Assembly (NCBI GenBank): GCA_017626395.1
Contig: JAGAIU010000028.1
Coordinates: forward strand, 1-64,000
Length of the DNA stretch: 64,000 nucleotides
Direction: 5' to 3'
Source: Clostridia bacterium
Lineage (GTDB): Bacteria; Bacillota; Clostridia; TANB77; CAG-465
Shown: piece by piece, positions 8,279 through 16,526 of the stretch
Layout of the letters: the number at the start of each line of letters is the position of its first letter
How positions within the stretch are numbered: the first letter of the stretch is position 1
Made by a program: the position numbers and the translations under genes
Notes under the pieces: model-generated
The model's database searches: none
What the model was told of the DNA's origin: nothing
Seen by the model: only the letters and a program-made list of their open reading frames with translations

Positions 8279-9202
8279 ATGTTTTGTAATAAGTGTGGAA
8301 ATAATCTTGGAGATGTAGAAGGTGTAAGATTTTGCAATAAATGCGGAAATGATTTAAGTGGTAGTGTAAATAACGTTCAAGAGGAAGCTAAAACTATCGT
8401 TAACGGGCCAGAAACTCCAAATAACGTTATTAGAAGTGTAGACTATGATGCAAATATTATTCAATCTCAAGTAGTAAATGATGGAGGTTCAACAATAGAT
8501 TTAGAAAAAAGAAAAAGAAATAAAAAAAGCTTTATTATAACCGCTGTGGTATGTTCTACAATAGCCGGAATAATAGGGTTACTACTAATTAGTTTGCTTA
8601 TAGTATCAGTAGTGACAGCTTTTGGAAGAGCTTTTGATTTACTTGATGATGCTCAAGATAGAATCGATAGTTTAGATGATCCAATATATGAAAATAATTA
8701 CGATTATGATTACGATGATTCAGATTATGACTACGGTTCTATTTTTGATAACGAAGAAGATGAAGAAACAGAAGAAGATAATACTGAAGTTGCAAGTGAC
8801 GAACAAAGAGTAGGTAGTAAATCACAAGGATATGTAACAGTACCAGATAGTTGGAAAGAAAATGATACTGGATATGATGGAATGTTACAATACTTAAATC
8901 AATACCAAGGTTCTGTAACATTGTACTCTGTTGATACTTCATTATTAAGTGCTAAAGCTTATGCGGATAGTGTTGAAGATACTATGCCTTCACAAGGAAT
9001 AGACGAAGTTAGTAGAAAAGAAGTAACTATAGCAGGATATGATGCATACAAATTATGGGGATATTCAGATACTCTTAATATTTGGTTAACAGTTTGGGTG
9101 TTTGAAGCAGAAGATGATCAAACACATTATCTTGCAGTAGAAACATTAACAGAAGATAGCGAATATTTAGATATAGCTGAAACATTCTCACTAGATAAAT
9201 AA
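8279..9202 (+). CDS. Zinc-ribbon protein with one TM helix and extracytoplasmic domain
   Basis: A 307-aa protein. The N-terminus has a treble-clef or zinc-ribbon motif with CNKCG twice (Cys 3, 6, 19, 22). A basic stretch RKRNKK precedes one hydrophobic helix (about 80-112), then a highly acidic Asp/Glu/Tyr-rich linker (about 120-175), and a C-terminal globular domain of about 120 residues containing VTVPDSW and YDAYKLWG. The topology suggests a cytosolic zinc ribbon and an external domain. The function is unknown; the C-terminal domain resembles those of lipoproteins of the PsbP/DUF type only loosely. AGGAGGAAG precedes the start. Confidence 0.75.
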   Translation: MFCNKCGNNLGDVEGVRFCNKCGNDLSGSVNNVQEEAKTIVNGPETPNNVIRSVDYDANIIQSQVVNDGGSTIDLEKRKRNKKSFIITAVVCSTIAGIIGLLLISLLIVSVVTAFGRAFDLLDDAQDRIDSLDDPIYENNYDYDYDDSDYDYGSIFDNEEDEETEEDNTEVASDEQRVGSKSQGYVTVPDSWKENDTGYDGMLQYLNQYQGSVTLYSVDTSLLSAKAYADSVEDTMPSQGIDEVSRKEVTIAGYDAYKLWGYSDTLNIWLTVWVFEAEDDQTHYLAVETLTEDSEYLDIAETFSLDK

Positions 9203-9225
9203 TAAAAGAAAAAAACTAAAATAAA

Positions 9226-9257
9226 AAATACCAATCTTAAATGATTGGTATTTTTTT
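9226..9257. terminator. Bidirectional terminator between zinc-ribbon gene and rimI
   Basis: AAATACCAATC and GATTGGTATTT form an 11-bp stem with a 6-nt loop that contains the rimI stop codon. A-rich and T-rich flanks suit termination on both strands. The stem is nearly identical to that at 8169-8198. Confidence 0.85.
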
Positions 9258-9686
9258 CTCCATTATATAAGCATTTTCTTTTCCTTCGTAATATTTTTTT
9301 CTTTCAGATATTTTTGTAAATCCATGTTTTAAGTATAAGTTTTGAGCAACTGTATTAGTTTCTCTAACTTCAAGCATTATTCTAGAAATATTGTTTTCTT
9401 TACAAAATTCATAAATAGAATTAAGTAGTAAAGAGGCAATACCTTTTCTAGTATAATCATGAGACACTACTATTGAAATTATATCTGCTGTATCAAGTAC
9501 ATAAGATATTCCAATATATCCTAATATCATATTGTTACTTTTGGCAACTAGATAATAGTTGTTTTTTTCTTTTAAATCATTTTCTAATATTGATTTACTT
9601 AGTATATGGATATTATGACTTTCTTCTAAACTAATAGCTTCATCTATATCATTATTATTCATTTGTATAATTTGTATATTATCCAT
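9237..9686 (-). CDS. rimI: Ribosomal protein S18 alanine N-acetyltransferase RimI-like
   Basis: A 149-aa GNAT acetyltransferase. The acetyl-CoA loop is in the KGIASLLLN segment, followed by IMLEVRETNTVAQNLYLKHGF and a terminal YYEGKENAYIMEK, which are typical of RimI. It is the last gene of tsaE-tsaB-rimI, the usual clostridial and bacillar order, and its ATG overlaps the tsaB stop region by 8 nt (translational coupling). An upstream start at 9731 was rejected because it lies deep inside tsaB. Confidence 0.88.
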   Translation of the reverse strand: MDNIQIIQMNNNDIDEAISLEESHNIHILSKSILENDLKEKNNYYLVAKSNNMILGYIGISYVLDTADIISIVVSHDYTRKGIASLLLNSIYEFCKENNISRIMLEVRETNTVAQNLYLKHGFTKISERKKYYEGKENAYIMEKKIPII

Positions 9687-10389
9687 TTGTAGCCATTCTT
9701 TCTGCTTGTGAAGGTCTAGCATATAAAGCATCTAAACTGTAAGCATTATACATATAATCATTAACATTAGATATATTTAAATAACTATCTATTAAATCGT
9801 TAGTAGTAGGGTAGAAGTTTAGTAAAGTAGAAGAATAAGCTTCTAATTGTTCTTTAAATAATTCTACACAATCACCAGCTATAATTAATTCTTTATCTTT
9901 AACAAGTTCTGAAATATTAGCAAGTGCATCAGTTAATATATCGTTACTAACATCCATAACTTTTTCAATAACTACTTTATTATCTGAGTTTACATACACT
10001 TTGTTTATTCCATAATATACTCTTTTATTTTTAGCATCTATTAAAGATAACACATAAGCTTCTTTTTGAGCAGTTTGCTTTAATGCAGCATAAGATATTA
10101 AATCTATAGAAGAGATAGAATAGATGTCTAAATCTCTAACTTGAGCTAAAGCTTTAACTGTAGCAAGTCCTATACGAATACCTGTAAATGAACCAGGTCC
10201 GTTAATAGCTAAAAGTAATTCTATATCTTTAATTTTTAAATTAGATTCTTCTAAAGTTTCATGGATAATAGGTAGAAGCTTTTCTGAGTGTGTTATCTCA
10301 TTAGATATAGCTTTTGTATAATATTTATCTTCATTTAATACACTACAACTTGCAGATCTTGTTGTAGTATCAATTCCTAACATTTTCAT
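9679..10389 (-). CDS. tsaB: tRNA threonylcarbamoyladenosine biosynthesis protein TsaB
   Basis: A 236-aa ASKHA-fold protein with MLGIDTTTRSASC at the N-terminus and the hallmark GPGSFTGIRIGLATVKALA near residue 65. TsaB partners TsaD and TsaE to make t6A37 in ANN-decoding tRNAs. The catalytic TsaD is not in this window. It lies between tsaE (1-nt gap) and rimI (overlap). Confidence 0.93.
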   Translation of the reverse strand: MKMLGIDTTTRSASCSVLNEDKYYTKAISNEITHSEKLLPIIHETLEESNLKIKDIELLLAINGPGSFTGIRIGLATVKALAQVRDLDIYSISSIDLISYAALKQTAQKEAYVLSLIDAKNKRVYYGINKVYVNSDNKVVIEKVMDVSNDILTDALANISELVKDKELIIAGDCVELFKEQLEAYSSTLLNFYPTTNDLIDSYLNISNVNDYMYNAYSLDALYARPSQAERMATNG

Positions 10390-10390
10390 A

Positions 10391-10891
10391 TTATGATTTC
10401 CTCCAAATTCTAAATGTTCTTAATTCCTTATCTTTTTCATTTTTGTATATATCTATGTGAATTGTATTTTTAGGTAGTATATCTGAAATTATTTCGTCGC
10501 CCCATTCAATAAGACAAGCACCATTATAGAAATAATCTGTACCAACACCTTCTAAAAATTCATCACTGTTCTTTATTCTATATACATCAAAATGATATAT
10601 TGGAAAATCTCTATCTATGTTATATTCATTAACTATAGTAAAAGTAGGACTACACACATCATCTTCGATTCCAAAAAAACTTGCAAGACCATTTAAAAAT
10701 ACAGTTTTTCCAGATCCGAGTTCTCCGTTTAAAGTAATTATATTCCCTTGTGAAATATATTCACCAAATTTTTTACCAAGCTCTCTAGTATCTTCTGTAC
10801 TATGAGAAACATATTCATATTCAAAATTTTCTTGTGTATTAAATATATCATTTAGTATATCGTTTGCATTGTTTAAAGTTAATTCTTTCAA
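10391..10891 (-). CDS. tsaE: tRNA threonylcarbamoyladenosine biosynthesis ATPase TsaE
   Basis: A P-loop ATPase with Walker A GELGSGKT, SPTF and YHFDVYR, followed by LIEWGDE, the full TsaE signature. No ATG is suitably placed. I chose the TTG at 10891 (MKELTL) because GGTGA lies 6 nt upstream; an earlier TTG at 10903 would give 170 aa. With the predicted promoter at 10908-10936 the leader would be only about 10 nt. Confidence 0.88.
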   Translation of the reverse strand: MKELTLNNANDILNDIFNTQENFEYEYVSHSTEDTRELGKKFGEYISQGNIITLNGELGSGKTVFLNGLASFFGIEDDVCSPTFTIVNEYNIDRDFPIYHFDVYRIKNSDEFLEGVGTDYFYNGACLIEWGDEIISDILPKNTIHIDIYKNEKDKELRTFRIWRKS

Positions 10892-10907
10892 AAAAATCAC
10901 CAATATA

Positions 10908-10936
10908 ATTATACCAAAATATTATATAAATATCAA
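10908..10936 (-). promoter_or_regulatory. Promoter of tsaE-tsaB-rimI
   Basis: On the minus strand: TTGATA (10936-10931), 17-bp spacer, TATAAT (10913-10908). The predicted start of transcription near 10901 leaves room only for the GGTGA ribosome site before the TTG start. Confidence 0.6.
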
Positions 10937-10960
10937 TTAAAAATAAAAAAGTAATTTATC

Positions 10961-10989
10961 TTGCAAAATAAGTAATAAGAAGATAAAAT
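10961..10989 (+). promoter_or_regulatory. Promoter of addA
   Basis: TTGCAA (10961-10966), 17-bp spacer, TAAAAT (10984-10989), 22 nt before the addA start. It is divergent from the tsaE promoter. Confidence 0.6.
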
Positions 10990-11011
10990 ATATACAAAAA
11001 GGAGAGAGAGT

Positions 11012-14000
11012 ATGGCAGAAACTAAGTGGACTCAAGATCAAAGTCAAGCAATAGAAAAAAGAGACTCAAATATTTTAGTAAGTGCATCAGCTGGAAGTGG
11101 TAAAACAGCTGTCCTTGTAGAAAGAATTATACAAAAGGTATTAAATGAATATTTAGATGTAGATAAGATACTAGTTGTTACATTTACAAATGCAGCTGCT
11201 CAAGAGTTAAAAGAAAAGATATTAAATGCTATATATAAAGCATTGGATACAGCAACAGATGCTAAGAAAATAAATCACTTAAGAAATCAGCTAATATATA
11301 TAAATAGAGCAAGCATAACAACAATAGATGCTTTTTGTTTAAAAATAGTAAAAGAGAATTTTAATGTGTTAAATATTGACCCAAATATTAGAATTTGTGA
11401 AGAAGCACAAAGTATATTAATTAAATCTAGAGTATTAGAAGATTTACTTGAAGAAGAGTATGAAGGATATTCAAATGATAAAAATACATTTGGGTTATAT
11501 AACATTTTAGAACTATTTAACGGAAAAGATGAAGAGTTACTAGATAATATACTTAAAATATATAACTATATACAATCATTCCCATATCCGTTTGAATGGT
11601 TAAAAGAGCAAATAGAAAAGTATAATATAAATGAAAATATAGATTTATATAACACAGATTTTGGTAAAGATATATATGACGATATAGTTGAAGAAATAAA
11701 ACTATGTATAGTTAAATATGATGAATATTTAGATAAAATGTTAGGAAAAGAAGAATTTATTAAGCATGCAGCATTATTTAATGAGGATGTATATGCTTTA
11801 AAAAGTTGTATAAATATTCAAATACCTAATTGGGACGAATTATATAATAACTTAAATGAATTAGAATTTAAGGCTATGCCTAGAAATAAGGTAAGTAATG
11901 AGGAACTTAAAGAAGAGTTAAATACATTTAGAAAAAAAGAAGTTAAAGATGTTATTACAAAATTAAAGAAAAAAATATATGCAAAAAGCAGTGAAATACT
12001 AAAAGATAATAACATTGCATATGGATATATGAAATATTTATATGATTTTTTACTTGCTTTTGATGAAAGATTTAAGCAAGAAAAGAAAGAAGCAGGAGTA
12101 GCAGAATTTAATGATATTATGCACTATGCTTTAGAACTACTTGTAGATAAAGATAATAACTTAACTTCAATTGCAGATGTTTTAAAACAAAGATATAAAG
12201 AAGTATATACAGACGAGTATCAAGATACAAGTTATGTACAAGAAACTATTCTTCAAGCTGTGTCTAGTGTGGATAACAGATTTATGGTTGGAGATATTAA
12301 ACAAAGTATCTATGGATTTAGACAAGCAAGACCAGATATATTTAATGAAAAATATGTGGCATATAAGAAAAATGAAGAATGTAATGAAGAAGATAATGAA
12401 TGTAAAATAATATTATCTAAAAACTTTAGAAGTAGACAAGAAGTAATTGATTCTATTAATTACATATTTGAAAAAATAATGAGCATGAAAAATGGACAAT
12501 GTAATTATGATTTAGATGAGACTTTAAAATGTGGAAATACTAGTTATTTACCATCAGATAATTGTTCATATACAACTCAAATTAATATTATAGATTTAAA
12601 AGATCAAGAAATAGATATGTTCGAAAGTCAAGATGAAGAAGAAAATCTTGAAATAGATGAAGATTTATCTAGCTTTGAGATTGAAGCTAAATGTATTGCA
12701 TATAAAATACAAGATATAATGCAAAATATGCAAGTTACACAAAAAGATGGAACTTTAAGAAAAGTTCAATATAAAGACATAGTTATTCTTCTAAGAAGTA
12801 TTAAAGGTAAAGCTGAAATAATGGAAAAGATATTAAAAGAAAATAATATTCCAGTATTTTCAGATGTATCAAGTAGTATTTTTGAAGGCGATGAAGTAAA
12901 ACTTATACTATCATTCTTAAAAATATTAGATAATCCATATCAAGATATCTATATGATTAGTATAATGTTTAGTATAATAGGAAACTTCACATTAGATGAA
13001 ATAACAAAAATAAGATTATATGATAGTAAGAGCTATGTTTTAGATACATTAAATCTTATACTTAAAGATGAAGAATTTAAGAAAAATGAAAAAGAGATAT
13101 ATGCCAAAATAGAAAACTTCTTAAAGTTATTAGATGAATATTCTAGATATTCAAAAATATACAGTATATCAGATTTATTAATTAGATTATATAAAGATAC
13201 AAATATATATTATCAATTTGCACTAGAGGAAAATGCAAGTGCTAAAAAAGCTAATTTAGATTATCTAATTGAACTTGCATCAAACTTCTATTCTAGTGTA
13301 GGAAATACATTAAATGCATATATAAGATATATAGATGGTCTAAAAGATAAAACAGATAAAAGTAGTGGTAGTGCTAAAATAATTGGTGAAAATGAAGATG
13401 TTGTTAGAATAATGACAATACACAAATCTAAAGGTCTTGAATTTCCAATTGTTATTTTAGCAGATACAGCTAAACAATATAATTTCATGGATTTAAGGAA
13501 AAACAAAGTGCTATTCCATCATAAATATGGAATAGGTATAGACATAGTAAATCAAAAATTTGGAATAACTTATCCATCTTTAATTAAGCAGTCTATAAAA
13601 TCTGTAATAGAAAAAGAAACTAAATCTGAAGAACTAAGATTGTTATATGTTGCACTAACAAGAGCAAAAGAAAAATTATATATTTTTGCTACTACTAAAG
13701 ATTATCAAAAAGAATATGAAAGACAATCTTTAAATATTAAAAATAATAAATTTAATGAAAGCTTAATTGCTCAAAATGATAGTTATTACAAAAATATGCT
13801 ACCAGTAATTAAATATTATAATAAATTTGAAGGAAATAAAGGTGCTTTAGATATAGTAAATATAGAAGTAAATTCTAATACTACAGATAAAGCATTAAGA
13901 CAAATGCTTGCAGAAAAACAAGAAGAACAAGAAAGAATGTCTATTAGCGAGAAAATAACAGAATTAAATGTAGAAAGTAAAGAACTAAAAAATGAAGAAA

Positions 14001-14749
14001 TTATACAAGATGTAAAAGATATGTTTGAAAAAGAATACAAATATATAGAAGATGTATCATCACCAGCTAGAATAAGTGTTAGTAACTTAAAGAAAAATAA
14101 ACTAGATGAGGATGAAGAAAATTCTGAATTTTCGGTAGCTAAATTTAAAGATGAAAATATAGATTTAGATGATGAAGAGAAAGTAGAAATTAATAAAACA
14201 GAAAAAGCGTATAGAACTCCTACTTGTTTAGCCGAAGAAGAAAAAGGTTATACTGCTGTAAGAAAAGGTCTTTTAATTCACTTTATACTACAAAATTTAG
14301 ACTTTAAAAACTTAACAACAAAATCTGAAATAGCAAATTATATAGAAAAGCTAGTATTTGAAGGAACTATTAGTCAAAAGGATAAAAAATACATAAGTAT
14401 AACAAGAATATATAATTTCTTAAATTCAAAAATAGGTAGAGAACTTAAAAATGCAACTTATACATATAGAGAATATGAGTTTATATTAAAGAATGAAAAA
14501 ATATCTAATAGTCTAATTCAAGGTGTTATAGATTTATTCTATGTAAATCAAGATGGAAAAGTAATACTTGTAGATTTTAAAACAGATAGATTAGATGACG
14601 AAGCAGAATTTATTAAGAGATATAAAATACAACTGGATATATATAAAGAGGCAATTAACTCTTTAACTAATTATACAGTAGATAAAGTGTATATCTATTC
14701 ATTTAATTTAAATAAAGAAATTGAAGTAATGGAGGAAGAGAATGAATAA
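11012..14749 (+). CDS. addA: AddA helicase-nuclease subunit
   Basis: A 1245-aa UvrD/Rep-type helicase with a C-terminal RecB-family nuclease. Visible motifs are SASAGSGKTA (25-34, Walker A), EYQDTSYVQ (Walker B), GDIKQSIYGFR, IHKSKGLEFP and LYVALTRAK, then VDFKTD (near 1187) and YKIQLDIYKEA of the PD-(D/E)XK nuclease. AddAB resects double-strand breaks to load RecA. Its partner addB usually lies directly upstream but is absent here; the upstream neighbour is the divergent tsaE. GGAGAG precedes the start. Confidence 0.93.
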   Translation: MAETKWTQDQSQAIEKRDSNILVSASAGSGKTAVLVERIIQKVLNEYLDVDKILVVTFTNAAAQELKEKILNAIYKALDTATDAKKINHLRNQLIYINRASITTIDAFCLKIVKENFNVLNIDPNIRICEEAQSILIKSRVLEDLLEEEYEGYSNDKNTFGLYNILELFNGKDEELLDNILKIYNYIQSFPYPFEWLKEQIEKYNINENIDLYNTDFGKDIYDDIVEEIKLCIVKYDEYLDKMLGKEEFIKHAALFNEDVYALKSCINIQIPNWDELYNNLNELEFKAMPRNKVSNEELKEELNTFRKKEVKDVITKLKKKIYAKSSEILKDNNIAYGYMKYLYDFLLAFDERFKQEKKEAGVAEFNDIMHYALELLVDKDNNLTSIADVLKQRYKEVYTDEYQDTSYVQETILQAVSSVDNRFMVGDIKQSIYGFRQARPDIFNEKYVAYKKNEECNEEDNECKIILSKNFRSRQEVIDSINYIFEKIMSMKNGQCNYDLDETLKCGNTSYLPSDNCSYTTQINIIDLKDQEIDMFESQDEEENLEIDEDLSSFEIEAKCIAYKIQDIMQNMQVTQKDGTLRKVQYKDIVILLRSIKGKAEIMEKILKENNIPVFSDVSSSIFEGDEVKLILSFLKILDNPYQDIYMISIMFSIIGNFTLDEITKIRLYDSKSYVLDTLNLILKDEEFKKNEKEIYAKIENFLKLLDEYSRYSKIYSISDLLIRLYKDTNIYYQFALEENASAKKANLDYLIELASNFYSSVGNTLNAYIRYIDGLKDKTDKSSGSAKIIGENEDVVRIMTIHKSKGLEFPIVILADTAKQYNFMDLRKNKVLFHHKYGIGIDIVNQKFGITYPSLIKQSIKSVIEKETKSEELRLLYVALTRAKEKLYIFATTKDYQKEYERQSLNIKNNKFNESLIAQNDSYYKNMLPVIKYYNKFEGNKGALDIVNIEVNSNTTDKALRQMLAEKQEEQERMSISEKITELNVESKELKNEEIIQDVKDMFEKEYKYIEDVSSPARISVSNLKKNKLDEDEENSEFSVAKFKDENIDLDDEEKVEINKTEKAYRTPTCLAEEEKGYTAVRKGLLIHFILQNLDFKNLTTKSEIANYIEKLVFEGTISQKDKKYISITRIYNFLNSKIGRELKNATYTYREYEFILKNEKISNSLIQGVIDLFYVNQDGKVILVDFKTDRLDDEAEFIKRYKIQLDIYKEAINSLTNYTVDKVYIYSFNLNKEIEVMEEENE

Positions 14750-15581
14750 ATACGATAGTAAAGAAATACTTCACGTTAAAAATGGAGATTTAGAGTATTT
14801 ACAATTTAAAATTTTAAATGAACACAACGTTAAAAATTGTATTACTCTAAAACATGGCGGAGTAAGTGAAGGTGAGCTTGCAAGTTTGAATTTTAGAACT
14901 TTAGGAACAGATAAATTAGAAAATGTTTTAACTAATTTAGAGATAATTTCTAAAGAACTTAACTTTACAAATGTACACAAAGGAAAACAAGCTCATACAG
15001 ATAAAGTTTTAATATTAGATAAAGAAAACAAAGAAGAATATGTATTTAAAAATTTAAATCCTGATGAAGTAGATGGCTATATAACAAACGAAAAAGGAAT
15101 AGCAACACTTATAACTACAGCAGACTGTAACCCTATCATTATATTTGATACTAAAAATAGAGTTATAGCTAATGTACATGCAGGATGGAAAGGTGTAATA
15201 AATAGAATATATATAAATGCTATTAAAGTCATGAAAGAAAAATATAATAGCAATGTAGAAGATATTATTGTATGTATTGGCCCTTCTATTAGAAAGTGTT
15301 GTTTTACGAGCCAAGAAGAAAGTTTTAAAGAGAAATTTACTAATAGCTTTAAATATGATGAAGATTATTTAGAACATGAAGAAGATAATAAAACATTCCA
15401 TATTGATTTAATTGAAATATTAAAACATGAATTTAAAGAGAGAGGAATCAAGGAAGAAAATATTCATGTAGCAGATATATGTACAAGATGTAATACAGAG
15501 GATTTTTATTCATATAGAGAAACTGTACAAAATAAAAGAAAAGATTATGCAACAATGGCTACAATAGTGGAGATTAATTAG
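14742..15581 (+). CDS. pgeF: PgeF/YfiH-family (laccase-domain) purine nucleoside or peptidoglycan-editing enzyme
   Basis: A 279-aa Cu-oxidase_4 (YfiH/RlfA) family protein. The metal-site motifs are present: TTADCNPI, HAGWKG, IGPSIRKCCF and ADICTRCN. Characterised homologs edit UDP-MurNAc peptides or act as purine nucleoside phosphorylase/adenosine deaminase. It overlaps addA by 8 nt, so it is probably translationally coupled to it. Confidence 0.88.
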   Translation: MNKYDSKEILHVKNGDLEYLQFKILNEHNVKNCITLKHGGVSEGELASLNFRTLGTDKLENVLTNLEIISKELNFTNVHKGKQAHTDKVLILDKENKEEYVFKNLNPDEVDGYITNEKGIATLITTADCNPIIIFDTKNRVIANVHAGWKGVINRIYINAIKVMKEKYNSNVEDIIVCIGPSIRKCCFTSQEESFKEKFTNSFKYDEDYLEHEEDNKTFHIDLIEILKHEFKERGIKEENIHVADICTRCNTEDFYSYRETVQNKRKDYATMATIVEIN

Positions 15582-15611
15582 GTGAAATTGTTGTGAAATA
15601 AAGTCAAATTG

Positions 15612-15640
15612 TTGACTATGCAATTTTAGTTTGTTATAAT
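15612..15640 (+). promoter_or_regulatory. Promoter of pgsA
   Basis: TTGACT (15612-15617), 17-bp spacer, perfect TATAAT (15635-15640), 26 nt upstream of the start at 15667. Confidence 0.75.
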
Positions 15641-15666
15641 CTAAAATTGAAAGAGGGGTAATATAC

Positions 15667-16392
15667 ATGAAAGAAGAAAACTTAATTCAAGGAGAATGTA
15701 ACGATATGATAAAAATAAAAAAAGATGGTGGAAATTTACTTAAAAGAATGAATTTACCTAACAAATTAACAATGTTAAGAATAATATTAGTACCTTTATT
15801 TATTCTTTGCTTATCTATTCCAGCAGATGTTTGGGGAATGCTACCTTTTGTAAAAGATGCAGAAGGTGTAGTTAATGTTATGACATATGTAGCATTAATA
15901 ATATTTGCTGTTGCAGCTTTCACAGATTTTCTTGATGGTAAAATTTCAAGAAAAAATGGAATAGTAACTAAATTTGGTAAAATAATGGATCCATTAGCAG
16001 ATAAATTATTAGTATCAGCAGGATTTATTATGCTTACAGGTATTGGTGTTGTTCCAGCTTTTGTTACAGCAATAGTAGTATTTAGAGATTTCTTTGTAAA
16101 TGCTTTAAGAATGTTTGGATCAGATAATGCTAAAGATGTATCTGCAGGTATAAGTGGTAAAGTAAAAACTTTATTCCAAATGCTTACAATAACTTTCTCA
16201 TTACTAAATCAAGCAATGATGCCTGAAATGGGAATAGGAAGCTTTATGAAATATTCATTAGATATGAATGCATTTGAATTATTAGTTAATGTTACTATGA
16301 GTGTATCAATTATATTTGCTGTTATTGCAACAGTTTGGTCTTTTATAGATTATTTCAATAGATTTAAAGAAGATATTGATGTAGAAAATTAA
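15667..16392 (+). CDS. pgsA: CDP-diacylglycerol-glycerol-3-phosphate 3-phosphatidyltransferase
   Basis: An integral membrane CDP-alcohol phosphotransferase, 241 aa, with hydrophobic segments along its length and the catalytic signature DGKISR-(x)8-GKIMDPLAD. It makes phosphatidylglycerol phosphate. The first position of the usual DG-x2-AR motif reads SR instead of AR. Three possible starts exist: 15667 (after GAGGGG), 15705 (after AAGGAG) and 15747, the last matching the usual family N-terminus MNLPNKLTMLR. I kept the first because of its spacing; the extra N-terminal 27 residues are hydrophilic. Confidence 0.88.
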   Translation: MKEENLIQGECNDMIKIKKDGGNLLKRMNLPNKLTMLRIILVPLFILCLSIPADVWGMLPFVKDAEGVVNVMTYVALIIFAVAAFTDFLDGKISRKNGIVTKFGKIMDPLADKLLVSAGFIMLTGIGVVPAFVTAIVVFRDFFVNALRMFGSDNAKDVSAGISGKVKTLFQMLTITFSLLNQAMMPEMGIGSFMKYSLDMNAFELLVNVTMSVSIIFAVIATVWSFIDYFNRFKEDIDVEN

Positions 16393-16408
16393 TGAAATTT
16401 TAACATAG

Positions 16409-16439
16409 AAATATGGCACTTCAGTGTCATATTTTTTTT
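16409..16439 (+). terminator. Terminator after pgsA
   Basis: ATATGGCACT pairs with AGTGTCATAT (one G-U pair) around a 2-nt turn, followed by eight T. Confidence 0.85.
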
Positions 16440-16449
16440 GCTTTCATTC

Positions 16450-16465
16450 GACTGACCGCTCATTC
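16450..16465. promoter_or_regulatory. Candidate TetR/FadR-type operator before the acyl-CoA ligase
   Basis: GACTGACCGCTCATTC is an imperfect 16-bp inverted repeat (12 of 16 symmetric positions) that stands out by its GC content and abuts the -35 region of the ligase promoter. TGACCG/TCATTC half-sites occur in operators of fatty-acid-responsive TetR regulators (FadR). The match is from memory and no regulator gene lies nearby. Confidence 0.4.
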
Positions 16466-16467
16466 TA

Positions 16468-16496
16468 ATTACAAACTAAAAATTTTGGTATATAAT
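16468..16496 (+). promoter_or_regulatory. Promoter of the acyl-CoA ligase gene
   Basis: ATTACA (16468-16473), 17-bp spacer, TATAAT (16491-16496), 30 nt before the start at 16527. Confidence 0.55.
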
Positions 16497-16526
16497 TTGA
16501 GTATATTAAAAGCGGAGGGATAAAAT

